NCBI GenBank assembly: GCA_036705565.1
Contig: JAUBUY010000003.1
Reading direction: 5' to 3' (one strand)
Length of the DNA: 64,000 nucleotides
Origin: Microcoleus sp036705565
GTDB lineage: Bacteria; Cyanobacteriota; Cyanobacteriia; Cyanobacteriales; Microcoleaceae
Part shown: positions 50,947-58,711 of the stretch, piece by piece
How positions within the stretch are numbered: the stretch's first letter is position 1
Layout: each line of letters opens with the position of its first letter
The notes under the pieces: model-generated
Told to the model about the DNA's origin: nothing
What the model saw: the letters and a program-made list of their open reading frames with translations, nothing else
Database searches by the model: none
Program-made: the position numbers and the translations under genes

Positions 50947-51534
50947 CTACAAATCCCCATCGATCGCCCTTTTGAATTCCTTAATTGCCTCAACATGACT
51001 CGGCATATTAACACACCTGACGAGTAAACCAATATCGAGATCTGGGAGCAATTGGGAACTCGGAATTTCTTCGTATCCTTGCTGTCTGAGAGCATACAGA
51101 GACAGTCGGCTGTTTTCCCAAAACCAGACTTCAGGGATTTGCAGCCGTTTGTAAGCCTCTAGCTTATCAATTCCACCGCTAGTGACGACTACTTCGATCA
51201 CTAAATCGGGACGTTCTCTATCAGCACCCAATTCGTAAGACTTGTCTGCTTCACACTTCACCAGTCGCGATTCATTTTCTAATGTCAGAGACTCCGTAGG
51301 GGTGAAATCAATTCCTGCCGCCATCATGTAAGTTTCTACCAACGCACCGATACGTCCTTTGGCTGTTTCGTGTTTTCTTCCAGGCATTTTCTGAATCTCC
51401 AGTATCCCATCTAAAAATGACAGCCGCACCCCTGGAATATCCAGCATCGGTTCTAAGGTTTTGAATTGTTCCCAAGTTAACCCTGGAAATAGCAACGGCC
51501 GATCTAATTTCTCTTCTAATGTTGTTGCAGTCAT
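50947..51534 (-). CDS. Uma2 family endonuclease-like protein
   Basis: 195 residues: Leu-Thr-Trp-Glu-Gln-Phe-Lys-Thr-Leu-Glu, Leu-Asp-Gly-Ile-Leu-Glu-Ile, Cys-Glu-Ala-Asp-Lys-Ser-Tyr-Glu-Leu-Gly and Arg-Pro-Asp-Leu-Val-Ile-Glu-Val-Val-Val-Thr-Ser-Gly-Gly. The full Uma2 length and nuclease core are present. It is followed upstream on the same strand by another Uma2 gene (51664-52419) of a different subtype. Ribosome-binding site: GGAG close to the ATG. Confidence 0.83.
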   Translation of the reverse strand: MTATTLEEKLDRPLLFPGLTWEQFKTLEPMLDIPGVRLSFLDGILEIQKMPGRKHETAKGRIGALVETYMMAAGIDFTPTESLTLENESRLVKCEADKSYELGADRERPDLVIEVVVTSGGIDKLEAYKRLQIPEVWFWENSRLSLYALRQQGYEEIPSSQLLPDLDIGLLVRCVNMPSHVEAIKEFKRAIDGDL

Positions 51535-51618
51535 GGCGCTCCTTAATTCCCAATCGAAAATCGCAAATCTAAACTAAAATCCATCGCTCTGGCTCCTTGA
51601 TTCCCAATTATTCAATCG

Positions 51619-51644
51619 AAAATCTAAAATCTAAAATCTAAAAT
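51619..51644. repeat. STRR array (TTTTAGA)
   Basis: Tandem AATCTAA-type heptamers between the two Uma2 genes; scattered single copies lie at 51553-51582. Confidence 0.8.
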
Positions 51645-51663
51645 CGATCGACCTCCCACATCT

Positions 51664-52419
51664 TCAAATGCCATCAGGATCGATGCCTTGGCTTCTCAAG
51701 TATGCCATTAGTCGATCGGCTCTCTGGCGTTCCTCTTCGGCCCTCTGGCGTTCCTGTTCCACCCGTTCCGCACCCCACAGCAGCAAATTGCCATTCTCAT
51801 CCCACCAGCGCAACCAATAACCCGTCCTCTGAGATTTTTCACCTTCCCAAACCCCCAGAAATAAACCCATTGATTCTATCCAGAATCGCTGATTAGCATC
51901 CGGTTCTTGCAATTCGTATTCTCCCGAAGTCGAGAGTCTGTACACTTCCAACACTCCCGATTTTGCTTCAAAAATTACATAAATCGGCACTTGCAAAATT
52001 CGCTCATAAAACCGCCATTTTCCGTAATAATATGTCGGTTTATTTGAATATTCACTACCGTCAGTATCCGATAAAAATTCCATCACTACAGCAGGTACTT
52101 CTCCCTCAGCATTGGGCGTATAACTGCGGCGAACCTCTCCTGGTTCTGCTGGCAATACCGAGGGAACATACACCCAATCTGGTGCTTTTACTACTGTTTT
52201 GTCGTTAACTTTGGCACACAGTCCAAAATTGGAAGCTATTAGCATTGAAGCTAGGATAAATCCTGCGAGATCCAAGGCTTCTCGGAGGGCCGCGGCTAAA
52301 AGTGGTTGGTCGATGTTTTCGACAGGATCGTCGGGTAATTTAAAGTCGTCTGGCAATTTTTCCCAAGTTACAGTATACTGGCTTTTGGTTACGTCCGGTT
52401 TCGATAATGTTTGCGTCAT
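51664..52419 (-). CDS. Uma2 family endonuclease-like protein with helical tail
   Basis: 251 residues of the second Uma2 subtype: Ala-Pro-Asp-Trp-Val-Tyr-Val-Pro-Ser, Val-Pro-Ala-Val-Val-Met-Glu-Phe-Leu-Ser, Glu-Val-Tyr-Arg-Leu-Ser and Trp-Leu-Arg-Trp-Trp-Asp-Glu-Asn-Gly-Asn-Leu-Leu. A Glu/Arg-rich helix ends it (Glu-Gln-Glu-Arg-Gln-Arg-Ala-Glu-Glu). It resembles the broken gene at 31671-32703, of which it is an intact relative. Confidence 0.83.
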   Translation of the reverse strand: MTQTLSKPDVTKSQYTVTWEKLPDDFKLPDDPVENIDQPLLAAALREALDLAGFILASMLIASNFGLCAKVNDKTVVKAPDWVYVPSVLPAEPGEVRRSYTPNAEGEVPAVVMEFLSDTDGSEYSNKPTYYYGKWRFYERILQVPIYVIFEAKSGVLEVYRLSTSGEYELQEPDANQRFWIESMGLFLGVWEGEKSQRTGYWLRWWDENGNLLLWGAERVEQERQRAEEERQRADRLMAYLRSQGIDPDGI

Positions 52420-52563
52420 TTATTTTCCTGGTTGCGATAGAAAGAGTTTTTTGTTAATAGGATTTGGACAATAACTTTAATGCCGGCTGCGAAAGCCGCA
52501 CCTTAGTAACTAAAGCAACTCGCGAATCTTGCAATAATTGCGGTTATTCAATGATACCCTGTT

Positions 52564-54054
52564 TTAAGGAGTATTTTCGGGAGCCACTGGTTCTGCTGAT
52601 CTTGCAGTTTGAGAAGGTATAACAGGCAATTTGGGCTGTTTTTGCAAGCTGGGAAATCCCGGCTCTACTGATTGATTTCTGGCAGTTTTACTCGCATTTA
52701 CTTTCTCAGAAAGGGGAGCTAATGTTTGAGTCACTTTAACTTGCTGTCGCAGTTGTTCTGTCGAACCCAACAAGCCTCCTAATCCGTTGAACAACCTGCG
52801 AATATTGTTGCGGAAAGCCGGATCTCCTGTCAAATCATCCACGTCGGAAGTAATTTTCTGCACGTTCTGAAATGTAGCTCGTGCAGAATCTAGGGTTTGC
52901 TGCAATAATAGCAAATTGGCGGGATTGTTTACTTGGCTGGATAAATCTCGCAAATTACTAGAAGCTTGGGCAGCATTCGCCGATAAAACTTCTAAATTGT
53001 TCAGCAATTGTCCTTGGTTGATTCGATTAATTGTCGGACTCAAACTGCTGACAGCTAGCCGCAGTTCCTGACTGCTTTGATTGATGTTATTCAGAGTTGA
53101 GACTAAACTGCCGCGGTTGGTTGCTACTAAAGAATTGACTTGGTTGGCTGTTAATGTAATTTGATTGGCTGCTTGAGTTACTGAATTAGCAGAATTTATC
53201 GCAGCGGCAGATACGGCTTTTGTGGAAGTGTCCGCCGTAGCTGCTACTTTAGAAACATCAGCGGCGACTGCTGATATTTCCGTCTTGAGCGATTGATTTA
53301 AGATGCTTGCTTCTCCCTTTAATGATTGATTTAAGGTGCTTGCTTCCCCCTTTAATGATTGATTTAAACTGGCTATTTCGGTTTTTACAGATTGATTTAA
53401 GCTCCCAAGGTCTCCCCTTACAGATTGATTTAAAGTTTTTATTTCCGCTTGGGCAGTTTGAGTTAAAGTCGATAAATCTTGAGTGAGTTTAGCTGCACCT
53501 TTAGCTGTGTTTGCTGTATTTTCTGCAAGAGATTTAATATTGTTGAACAGCGCGGGGTCAGTGTAGAAATTAGCTAGGCGGACTGTGGATTTAATTAGTT
53601 CATCGATAGTGACTCCAGCTTGACCTTTTAAGCGCGAATTTTGACAGATAATCTCTGGGGGACAGTCGGCACTAACGGGATTGGCGGTAACTAATGATTC
53701 TGGCAAAATCGAGTTGGGGGTAATGTCGATCGACGATTCGCCAATTAAACCCGATTTATTCGCTTCGATCGTAACATCCCTGGGAATCACTAAAGTTCCG
53801 GGGGCAATCTCCAGCGTCACGTCTACGCCGTTGGAACCCGGTTGGAGGGCGGTAATTTTACCGACTGCAACCCCGCGATACCTGATGGGCGTACCTATTT
53901 GCATTCCTTGGGCGCTGGCAAATTCTACGGCGAATTTGTAGCTGCGGTTCCCTACCTGCACGCCCCGCAGCCAGAGCACTAAGCCGCCAAATAAACCGAT
54001 TCCTACTAAAATTAAGAACCCGACAGAACCTTCTCTTACAGTTCGCGATCGCAT
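52564..54054 (-). CDS. MCE/MlaD family lipid transport protein
   Basis: 496 residues. A membrane anchor (Val-Gly-Phe-Leu-Ile-Leu-Val-Gly-Ile-Gly-Leu-Phe, ~10-30) is followed by the MCE domain (~38-120: Gly-Thr-Pro-Ile-Arg-Tyr-Arg-Gly-Val-Ala-Val-Gly-Lys-Ile), then a long coiled coil. Five perfect-period 11-residue repeats of the type Leu-Asn-Gln-Ser-(Leu/Val)-Lys (about residues 205-260) stand out. MlaD-like proteins carry lipids between membranes; the ATPase partner is the next gene. In cyanobacteria and chloroplasts (TGD2/TGD3-like) this serves outer-membrane or thylakoid lipid transfer. Confidence 0.87.
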   Translation of the reverse strand: MRSRTVREGSVGFLILVGIGLFGGLVLWLRGVQVGNRSYKFAVEFASAQGMQIGTPIRYRGVAVGKITALQPGSNGVDVTLEIAPGTLVIPRDVTIEANKSGLIGESSIDITPNSILPESLVTANPVSADCPPEIICQNSRLKGQAGVTIDELIKSTVRLANFYTDPALFNNIKSLAENTANTAKGAAKLTQDLSTLTQTAQAEIKTLNQSVRGDLGSLNQSVKTEIASLNQSLKGEASTLNQSLKGEASILNQSLKTEISAVAADVSKVAATADTSTKAVSAAAINSANSVTQAANQITLTANQVNSLVATNRGSLVSTLNNINQSSQELRLAVSSLSPTINRINQGQLLNNLEVLSANAAQASSNLRDLSSQVNNPANLLLLQQTLDSARATFQNVQKITSDVDDLTGDPAFRNNIRRLFNGLGGLLGSTEQLRQQVKVTQTLAPLSEKVNASKTARNQSVEPGFPSLQKQPKLPVIPSQTARSAEPVAPENTP

Positions 54055-54061
54055 ATTACCT

Positions 54062-54140
54062 CCTTAGTCATTGGTCATTGGTTATTAGTCATTCATCATC
54101 GGTCATTTCAATCTAAAATCTAAAATCTAAAATCTAAAAT
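54062..54140. repeat. STRR arrays between the MCE and ATPase genes
   Basis: TTAGTCATTGGTCATTGGTT-type short tandem repeats (54062-54108), then AATCTAA heptamers (54110-54140). Confidence 0.75.
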
Positions 54141-54147
54141 TGGCTGA

Positions 54148-54930
54148 CTATCCAAGCGCTTGAATTGGCCCAGTAACACTGCCGCTAAAAAATTGTCGGA
54201 TAAGTAAATTATCTGTCGATGCAATGTCATTGACAGTTCCCTCCCACTGCACTTTGCCTCGATAGAGAAACACGATGCGATCGGCAGTGCGGCGGATGGT
54301 ACTGTCTTGGTGAGTGACGATCGCATAAGTGCTGCAAACACCTTGGGCCGCCTGCAAGTCCCTGATTAAATCTTCAATTACCGTCGAAGCGATCGGATCT
54401 AAACCCGCCGTCGGTTCGTCGTACAGCAAAACCTCTGGATTATCCCTGTCATTATCAGGATTCGCCATGATAGCGCGGGCAAAACTTACCCGCTTCCTCA
54501 TTCCCCCAGACAACTGCGCCGGATAGCGTTCGCCAATTCGCGGCAAACCCACCATCTCCAACTTTTCCTCCACCAATTCCCGAATGCGGCGGCGCGGCAG
54601 CTTAGAATGCTGGTAAAGTAAAAAACCGACATTCTCCTCCACCGTCAGCGAATCAAACAAAGCCGCTTGCTGAAACACCATCCCAATTCCGATCGGATCT
54701 GCCACGTCGTCCACCCATCCGACTCTGCGCTGTCCCTGAACAAAAACCTCACCGGCATCCGGGGCCAACAAACCCGCAATTATCCGCAGAATCGTAGATT
54801 TCCCCGTCCCGGAAGGGCCAATAATTGCCAGGGCCTCTCCCCGATAAATCCTCAGATCCACTCGATCGAGGATCGGGTTCTGGCCGAAGGACTTACTTAC
54901 CCCCTTGAGTTCGATTAGTGGCTCAGCCAT
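54148..54930 (-). CDS. ABC transporter ATP-binding protein, MlaF-like
   Basis: 260 residues: Walker A Gly-Pro-Ser-Gly-Thr-Gly-Lys-Ser-Thr (near 38-46), signature Leu-Ser-Gly-Gly-Met-Arg-Lys-Arg (near 140), Walker B Val-Leu-Leu-Tyr-Asp-Glu-Pro-Thr-Ala-Gly-Leu-Asp-Pro (near 164), and His in Thr-His-Gln-Asp. The Met-Arg-Lys-Arg after the signature is typical of MlaF/Ttg2A. It powers the MlaD-type lipid carrier encoded directly downstream; the permease (MlaE) is not in this cluster. Confidence 0.9.
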   Translation of the reverse strand: MAEPLIELKGVSKSFGQNPILDRVDLRIYRGEALAIIGPSGTGKSTILRIIAGLLAPDAGEVFVQGQRRVGWVDDVADPIGIGMVFQQAALFDSLTVEENVGFLLYQHSKLPRRRIRELVEEKLEMVGLPRIGERYPAQLSGGMRKRVSFARAIMANPDNDRDNPEVLLYDEPTAGLDPIASTVIEDLIRDLQAAQGVCSTYAIVTHQDSTIRRTADRIVFLYRGKVQWEGTVNDIASTDNLLIRQFFSGSVTGPIQALG

Positions 54931-54949
54931 AGGATGTTATCAATAAGTT

Positions 54950-55012
54950 GTCAGTCATCAGTCATCAGTCTAGCTAATGACTCATGACTCATGACTAATC
55001 ACTAATTACTTA
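54950..55012. repeat. STRR array (GTCATCA/ATGACTC types)
   Basis: Tandem GTCATCA and ATGACTC heptamers between the divergent MlaF and YvcK genes; no terminator. Confidence 0.7.
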
Positions 55013-55094
55013 AATTGACTGCCAGAATCAAAACTCTCTTGTATTGTAAATTTGTCAGATCGAGCTGTTCCAATACCCTTAAGACTAATTAACC

Positions 55095-56495
55095 ATGTCA
55101 ATTAGTTCACTTCCTAAAGCCCTCCGCGTCTTGGCTAAAGCCAAGCAGGTTTTTGCCCAATCCAGAAATCCTTACCCCCCTTCTTTGCGGAACGGGCGAG
55201 TTCACCAGTGGTTTAAGTGGTTAGCCCCCGGACTGTTAGTGAAACGGTGGCTGCTGATTAGTGCCAGCGGCGTGGTACTTGCCACTTTGGGTTTAGCGAT
55301 TTGGACTGGGATGACTCCCATTTTCTTCTTATTGCAATTATTGAGAAATTTTTTGGCGTGGATTGCGGAAGTTGTTCCTAATTACGTGTCGGGCCCGATC
55401 ATCATTGCTGGCGGGATTTTATTAATTCTGTGGGGACAAACTCGCAGTTTGAACTCTATTACCCAAGTGCTGATGCCCGAAGGCAACGAGGAACTGGTCG
55501 ATCGACTCCTCAACCACCGTCGCTTGCACCGCGGCCCGAAAATTGTGGCAATTGGGGGCGGTACGGGCCTTTCCAATTTGCTCAGGGGATTGAAGGATTA
55601 CAGCGCCAAAATCACTGCTATTGTCACGGTGGCGGATGATGGCGGGTCTTCCGGGCGGCTGCGGCGGGAAATTGGGGTATTGCCGCCGGGAGACATTCGC
55701 AATTGTTTGGCTGCTTTGGCAGATGAGGAAAAGTTATTGACTGAGTTATTTCAATATCGCTTTCGGGCTGGTGACGGTTTGGTGGGTCACAGTTTTGGGA
55801 ATTTGTTTTTGACAGCGATGAGCGATATTGCTGGAGATTTGGAACAGGCGATCGCGGCGAGTTCTAAAGTTTTAGCAGTTAGGGGAGAGGTGCTGCCGGC
55901 TACTCTGAGCGACGTTTCTTTGTGGGCAGAACTGGCGGACGGCCGGAGGATTGAGGGGGAGTCCAGCATTACAAAAGCTAACGGAAAAATCATCAAAATT
56001 GGCTGCACTCCTGCTAATCCTCCGGCGTTGCCCAAGGTGGCCCAAGCACTTCGGGAAGCGGATTTTATCATTATTGGGCCGGGGAGTCTTTATACGAGTG
56101 TTATTCCGAATTTGTTGGTGCCGGAAATTGCTGATGCGATCGCCAACAGCGAAGTTCCGCGCATTTATGTTTGCAATATTATGACTCAGCCGGGGGAAAC
56201 AGACGGATACAGTGTTGCAGACCACATTCGGGCGATCGACCGCGCTTGCGGTCGGCCGCTGTTCGATGCTGTAGTAGTTCAAGGAAAAGTCCCTTCTGCA
56301 AAGGCTTTGATTCGCTATTCTCAGGAGGATTCTTATCCGGTTGTGCTCGATCGAGAAGCCGTGACGCAATTGGGGCGGCGAGTTGTCATCGCCAATGTCA
56401 TGGATGAAGATCAAAATACGGGTTTAATTCGCCACAATTCTCAAAGGTTGGCGGGAATGTTGCTGCGTTGGTACGGCCGCGCCCAGAACATTTAA
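55095..56495 (+). CDS. yvcK: gluconeogenesis factor YvcK-like (CofD-like) protein
   Basis: 466 residues. An N-terminal ~115-residue region with two membrane segments precedes the YvcK/CofD-like domain: Val-Ala-Ile-Gly-Gly-Gly-Thr-Gly-Leu-Ser (near 152), Val-Ala-Asp-Asp-Gly-Gly-Ser-Ser-Gly-Arg-Leu-Arg (near 179), Pro-Pro-Gly-Asp-Ile-Arg-Asn-Cys-Leu-Ala, and Gly-Pro-Gly-Ser-Leu-Tyr-Thr-Ser-Val-Ile-Pro-Asn-Leu-Leu. In bacteria YvcK links UDP-sugar levels to cell wall and carbon metabolism. The cyanobacterial form is membrane-anchored, as here. Confidence 0.9.
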   Translation: MSISSLPKALRVLAKAKQVFAQSRNPYPPSLRNGRVHQWFKWLAPGLLVKRWLLISASGVVLATLGLAIWTGMTPIFFLLQLLRNFLAWIAEVVPNYVSGPIIIAGGILLILWGQTRSLNSITQVLMPEGNEELVDRLLNHRRLHRGPKIVAIGGGTGLSNLLRGLKDYSAKITAIVTVADDGGSSGRLRREIGVLPPGDIRNCLAALADEEKLLTELFQYRFRAGDGLVGHSFGNLFLTAMSDIAGDLEQAIAASSKVLAVRGEVLPATLSDVSLWAELADGRRIEGESSITKANGKIIKIGCTPANPPALPKVAQALREADFIIIGPGSLYTSVIPNLLVPEIADAIANSEVPRIYVCNIMTQPGETDGYSVADHIRAIDRACGRPLFDAVVVQGKVPSAKALIRYSQEDSYPVVLDREAVTQLGRRVVIANVMDEDQNTGLIRHNSQRLAGMLLRWYGRAQNI

Positions 56496-56608
56496 GCTGT
56501 TGAGTGTTGACAGTGGACAGTTGACTAATTTTATTGGTTATTGGTTATTAGCAGCCGCAAGCGAGTAACAAATAACAAATGATTAAGGACTAATGACTAA
56601 TTATTGAA

Positions 56609-57058
56609 ATGAAAACTTTGCTTCCAGATTCTGAGGCTACGCGCAAGTTTGGTGCTGCGTTAGGTCGATCGCTCCCCGCCGGCACTGTAATCTTATTACA
56701 AGGAGATTTAGGTGCGGGCAAAACTACCTTGGTTCAAGGCATCGCTGAAGGTTTAGGAATCTCAGACTCGATCGAGAGTCCTACTTTTACGCTGATTAAC
56801 GAGTATTTTGGAGGACGAATTCCGCTGTATCATCTAGATTTGTATCGACTAGAACCCGACGAAGTGGAGGCTTTGCACTTAGAAAGTTATTGGGACGGGT
56901 TAGAAATGGATTTGGGAATTGTGGCGATCGAATGGGCGGAAAGATTGCAGTACAAACCCGAAAATTATTTGCAAATTTCTTTAAGTTATCTAGATAACGG
57001 GCGGCAAATTGAAGTAATTGGTAATGGCGACTTATTGGATTGGCAATTGGAAATTTGA
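56609..57058 (+). CDS. tsaE: tRNA threonylcarbamoyladenosine biosynthesis ATPase
   Basis: 149 residues: Walker A Gly-Asp-Leu-Gly-Ala-Gly-Lys-Thr-Thr (near 32-40), Ser-Pro-Thr-Phe-Thr-Leu-Ile-Asn-Glu-Tyr, Leu-Tyr-His-Leu-Asp-Leu-Tyr-Arg-Leu (near 74), and Ile-Glu-Trp-Ala-Glu-Arg. TsaE drives the TsaB-TsaD complex that makes t6A37 on tRNAs reading ANN codons. A decayed copy of its last ~25 codons lies at 57841-57926, after the first toxin-antitoxin pair. Confidence 0.93.
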   Translation: MKTLLPDSEATRKFGAALGRSLPAGTVILLQGDLGAGKTTLVQGIAEGLGISDSIESPTFTLINEYFGGRIPLYHLDLYRLEPDEVEALHLESYWDGLEMDLGIVAIEWAERLQYKPENYLQISLSYLDNGRQIEVIGNGDLLDWQLEI

Positions 57059-57074
57059 GAAAAGGCGATCGAAC

Positions 57075-57416
57075 TTACGGCGTCGGACGGTTGACTCGAA
57101 TCAATTTCCCCCTCAAAGTTTCCTCACCAGCAATAGCATCATTGATGCGTGTTGCCAACATTTCTACATTCCGATTTTTTGTGCAGACAATAATACCTGC
57201 ATGGTTTGACTTTCGGTTGTGCAGCCCGATAAAATCAAACCGATTTAATGTCAAAATAGCTCGATCGTTAGTAATAGCAAATTCTAGGACTTCAGGATCG
57301 GGAATGCCCAGATTTGCTTTTCCTGCTTCCTGAACAGTAAGCACATTGTGACCAAAAGCCCGCAGCAATTCCACAACTGGCAAAGGAAATTGTTCGTCTG
57401 CATACAATAGTGCCAT
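57075..57416 (-). CDS. DUF5615 PIN-like toxin-type protein, copy 1
   Basis: 113 residues with PIN-like acidic positions: Tyr-Ala-Asp-Glu-Gln-Phe-Pro (Asp near 6), Asp-Pro-Glu-Val-Leu-Glu-Phe (near 49) and Asn-Asp-Arg-Ala-Ile-Leu-Thr (near 60), then Asn-His-Ala-Gly-Ile-Ile-Val-Cys-Thr. DUF5615 proteins are usually paired with DUF433 proteins, as here, with 3 bp between the two genes. A toxin (RNase) role is inferred. About 85% like copy 2 at 57970-58305. Confidence 0.83.
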   Translation of the reverse strand: MALLYADEQFPLPVVELLRAFGHNVLTVQEAGKANLGIPDPEVLEFAITNDRAILTLNRFDFIGLHNRKSNHAGIIVCTKNRNVEMLATRINDAIAGEETLRGKLIRVNRPTP

Positions 57417-57419
57417 AAG

Positions 57420-57743
57420 TTATGCTTCCTCATTTTTGCTGATTGCTTCTTCAATTTCCTCTATATGTGAATCAGCATAAGTCCAAACATTGACCAAATC
57501 AGCAGCACTTAGATGGGGATAAAATTGTAGAAGTTCGGAATCGCTTGAACCTTCATTGCGAAAACCAACAAGCAGCCACACTGGAATCCGAGTTTTGGCA
57601 ATACAAGCATCACCGCCACAAACTCCGGGAGTCTTCGTGATTCCCGGCCAGCTATTGCTTAAACTTTGGGTTAACAGCCGTATTGCTTCAGATTTCTCGA
57701 TCGGAGTTAAGGCAAGAAGTTGTGTTTCTAGTTCTTGGAGCAT
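57420..57743 (-). CDS. DUF433 antitoxin-type protein, copy 1
   Basis: 107 residues. The DUF433 core (Pro-Gly-Val-Cys-Gly-Gly-Asp-Ala-Cys-Ile, Thr-Arg-Ile-Pro-Val-Trp-Leu-Leu-Val) with an HTH-like continuation (Leu-Ser-Ala-Ala-Asp-Leu-Val-Asn-Val-Trp) and an N-terminal helix. First gene of the pair on the minus strand; probably the DNA-binding antitoxin. Confidence 0.83.
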   Translation of the reverse strand: MLQELETQLLALTPIEKSEAIRLLTQSLSNSWPGITKTPGVCGGDACIAKTRIPVWLLVGFRNEGSSDSELLQFYPHLSAADLVNVWTYADSHIEEIEEAISKNEEA

Positions 57744-57840
57744 AGGTAATATCGCCTCGATCGTAAGGGAATATACTTTTATAAGTTTAGCAAAAATTTG
57801 GGGTTCAGTCCTGATTGCACTACCAACCAGATAATTATTG

Positions 57841-57926
57841 ACAAATTTTTTGGACTTATCTCGATAACGGGTGGCAAATTCAAGAGATGCGGACTGGCGA
57901 GTTATTGGATTGGGAATTGGAAAATT
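57841..57926 (+). pseudogene. duplicated tail of tsaE
   Basis: TTATC-TCGATAACGGGTGGCAAATT, then GAGTTATTGGATTGG-AATTGGAAAATTGAGAAAAGGCGAT closely follow the last codons of tsaE and the bases after it (56971-57068), shifted by 870 bp. This marks the left end of the second copy of a tandem duplication. Confidence 0.85.
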
Positions 57927-57935
57927 GAGAAAAGG

Positions 57936-57966
57936 CGATTCCCTACGGGATAGCTACGCTCGCGCG
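57936..57966. repeat. small dispersed palindromic repeat (~25-bp insertion)
   Basis: GATTCCCTACGGGATAGCTACGCTCGCG is present in the second duplicated unit and missing at the same place in the first unit, which explains the shift from 870 to 895 bp. A related piece (AGCGAAGCTATCCCGAAGGG-type) lies inside the broken Uma2 gene near 32165-32200. Confidence 0.75.
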
Positions 57967-57969
57967 TAC

Positions 57970-58305
57970 TTACTGCGGCGGGCGGTTGACTCGAATCAAT
58001 TTACCTCTCAAATTTTCTTCACCAGCAATAGCATCATTGATGCGTGTTGCCAACCTTTCTAGATTTTTATCGTCTGTACAGACGATAATACCCGCATGAT
58101 TTGGTTGTTGAGCGTGCAAGCGAATGAAATGCCGACGATTTTGCGTCATAACCGCCCGATCGTTATTCACAGCAAAAGCTAATACTTCGGGGTCATCATC
58201 TCCGGCATTTCCTGCCTCTTGAATAGTCAGGGCATCGTGACCGAAATTTCGCAGCAATGCCACAACAGGAAACGGGAACTGTTCATCTGCATAGAGACGT
58301 GCCAT
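57970..58305 (-). CDS. DUF5615 PIN-like toxin-type protein, copy 2
   Basis: 111 residues, same family and motifs as 57075-57416 (Tyr-Ala-Asp-Glu-Gln-Phe-Pro; Asp-Pro-Glu-Val-Leu-Ala-Phe; Asn-Asp-Arg-Ala-Val-Met-Thr). Differences cluster in the middle of the protein and include a two-residue deletion. Paired with the DUF433 gene 3 bp upstream. Confidence 0.83.
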   Translation of the reverse strand: MARLYADEQFPFPVVALLRNFGHDALTIQEAGNAGDDDPEVLAFAVNNDRAVMTQNRRHFIRLHAQQPNHAGIIVCTDDKNLERLATRINDAIAGEENLRGKLIRVNRPPQ

Positions 58306-58308
58306 AAA

Positions 58309-58650
58309 TTATACTTCCTGCATCATTGCTGCTGCTTCTTCTCGGAGTGCTGTTTCAATTTCTTCGGAGTTAGCCTCAGCATAAGTCCAGACATTTACTA
58401 AGTTTGCAGCATTCAACTGGGGATAAAATTGTAGAAGTTCAGCATCACTTGAACCTTGACGGCGCAAACTCACGAACAGCCAAACGGGAAGTCTAGTTTT
58501 GGCAATGCAAGCATCGCCTCCACACACGTCGGGAGTTTTGGTAATTCCTGGCCAGCTATTGTTTAAACTTTGGGTTAAAAGCCGGATGGCTTCAGCTTTC
58601 TCAGTAGGAGTTAAGGCCAGGAGTTGTGTTTCTAGTTCTTGAAGAAGCAT
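58309..58650 (-). CDS. DUF433 antitoxin-type protein, copy 2
   Basis: 113 residues from the ATG at 58648-58650, equivalent to the start of copy 1; the frame extends further upstream to 58725, which is probably not translated. Core motif Cys-Gly-Gly-Asp-Ala-Cys-Ile and Thr-Arg-Leu-Pro-Val-Trp-Leu-Phe-Val; the C-terminus is Glu/Ala-rich and longer than in copy 1. It lies 61 bp downstream of pyrC on the same strand. Confidence 0.82.
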   Translation of the reverse strand: MLLQELETQLLALTPTEKAEAIRLLTQSLNNSWPGITKTPDVCGGDACIAKTRLPVWLFVSLRRQGSSDAELLQFYPQLNAANLVNVWTYAEANSEEIETALREEAAAMMQEV

Positions 58651-58711
58651 GGGTAATATCGCCTTTGCGATGCGGGAATACCCAATTATAACACTTGAGT
58701 TAAATTCATGC

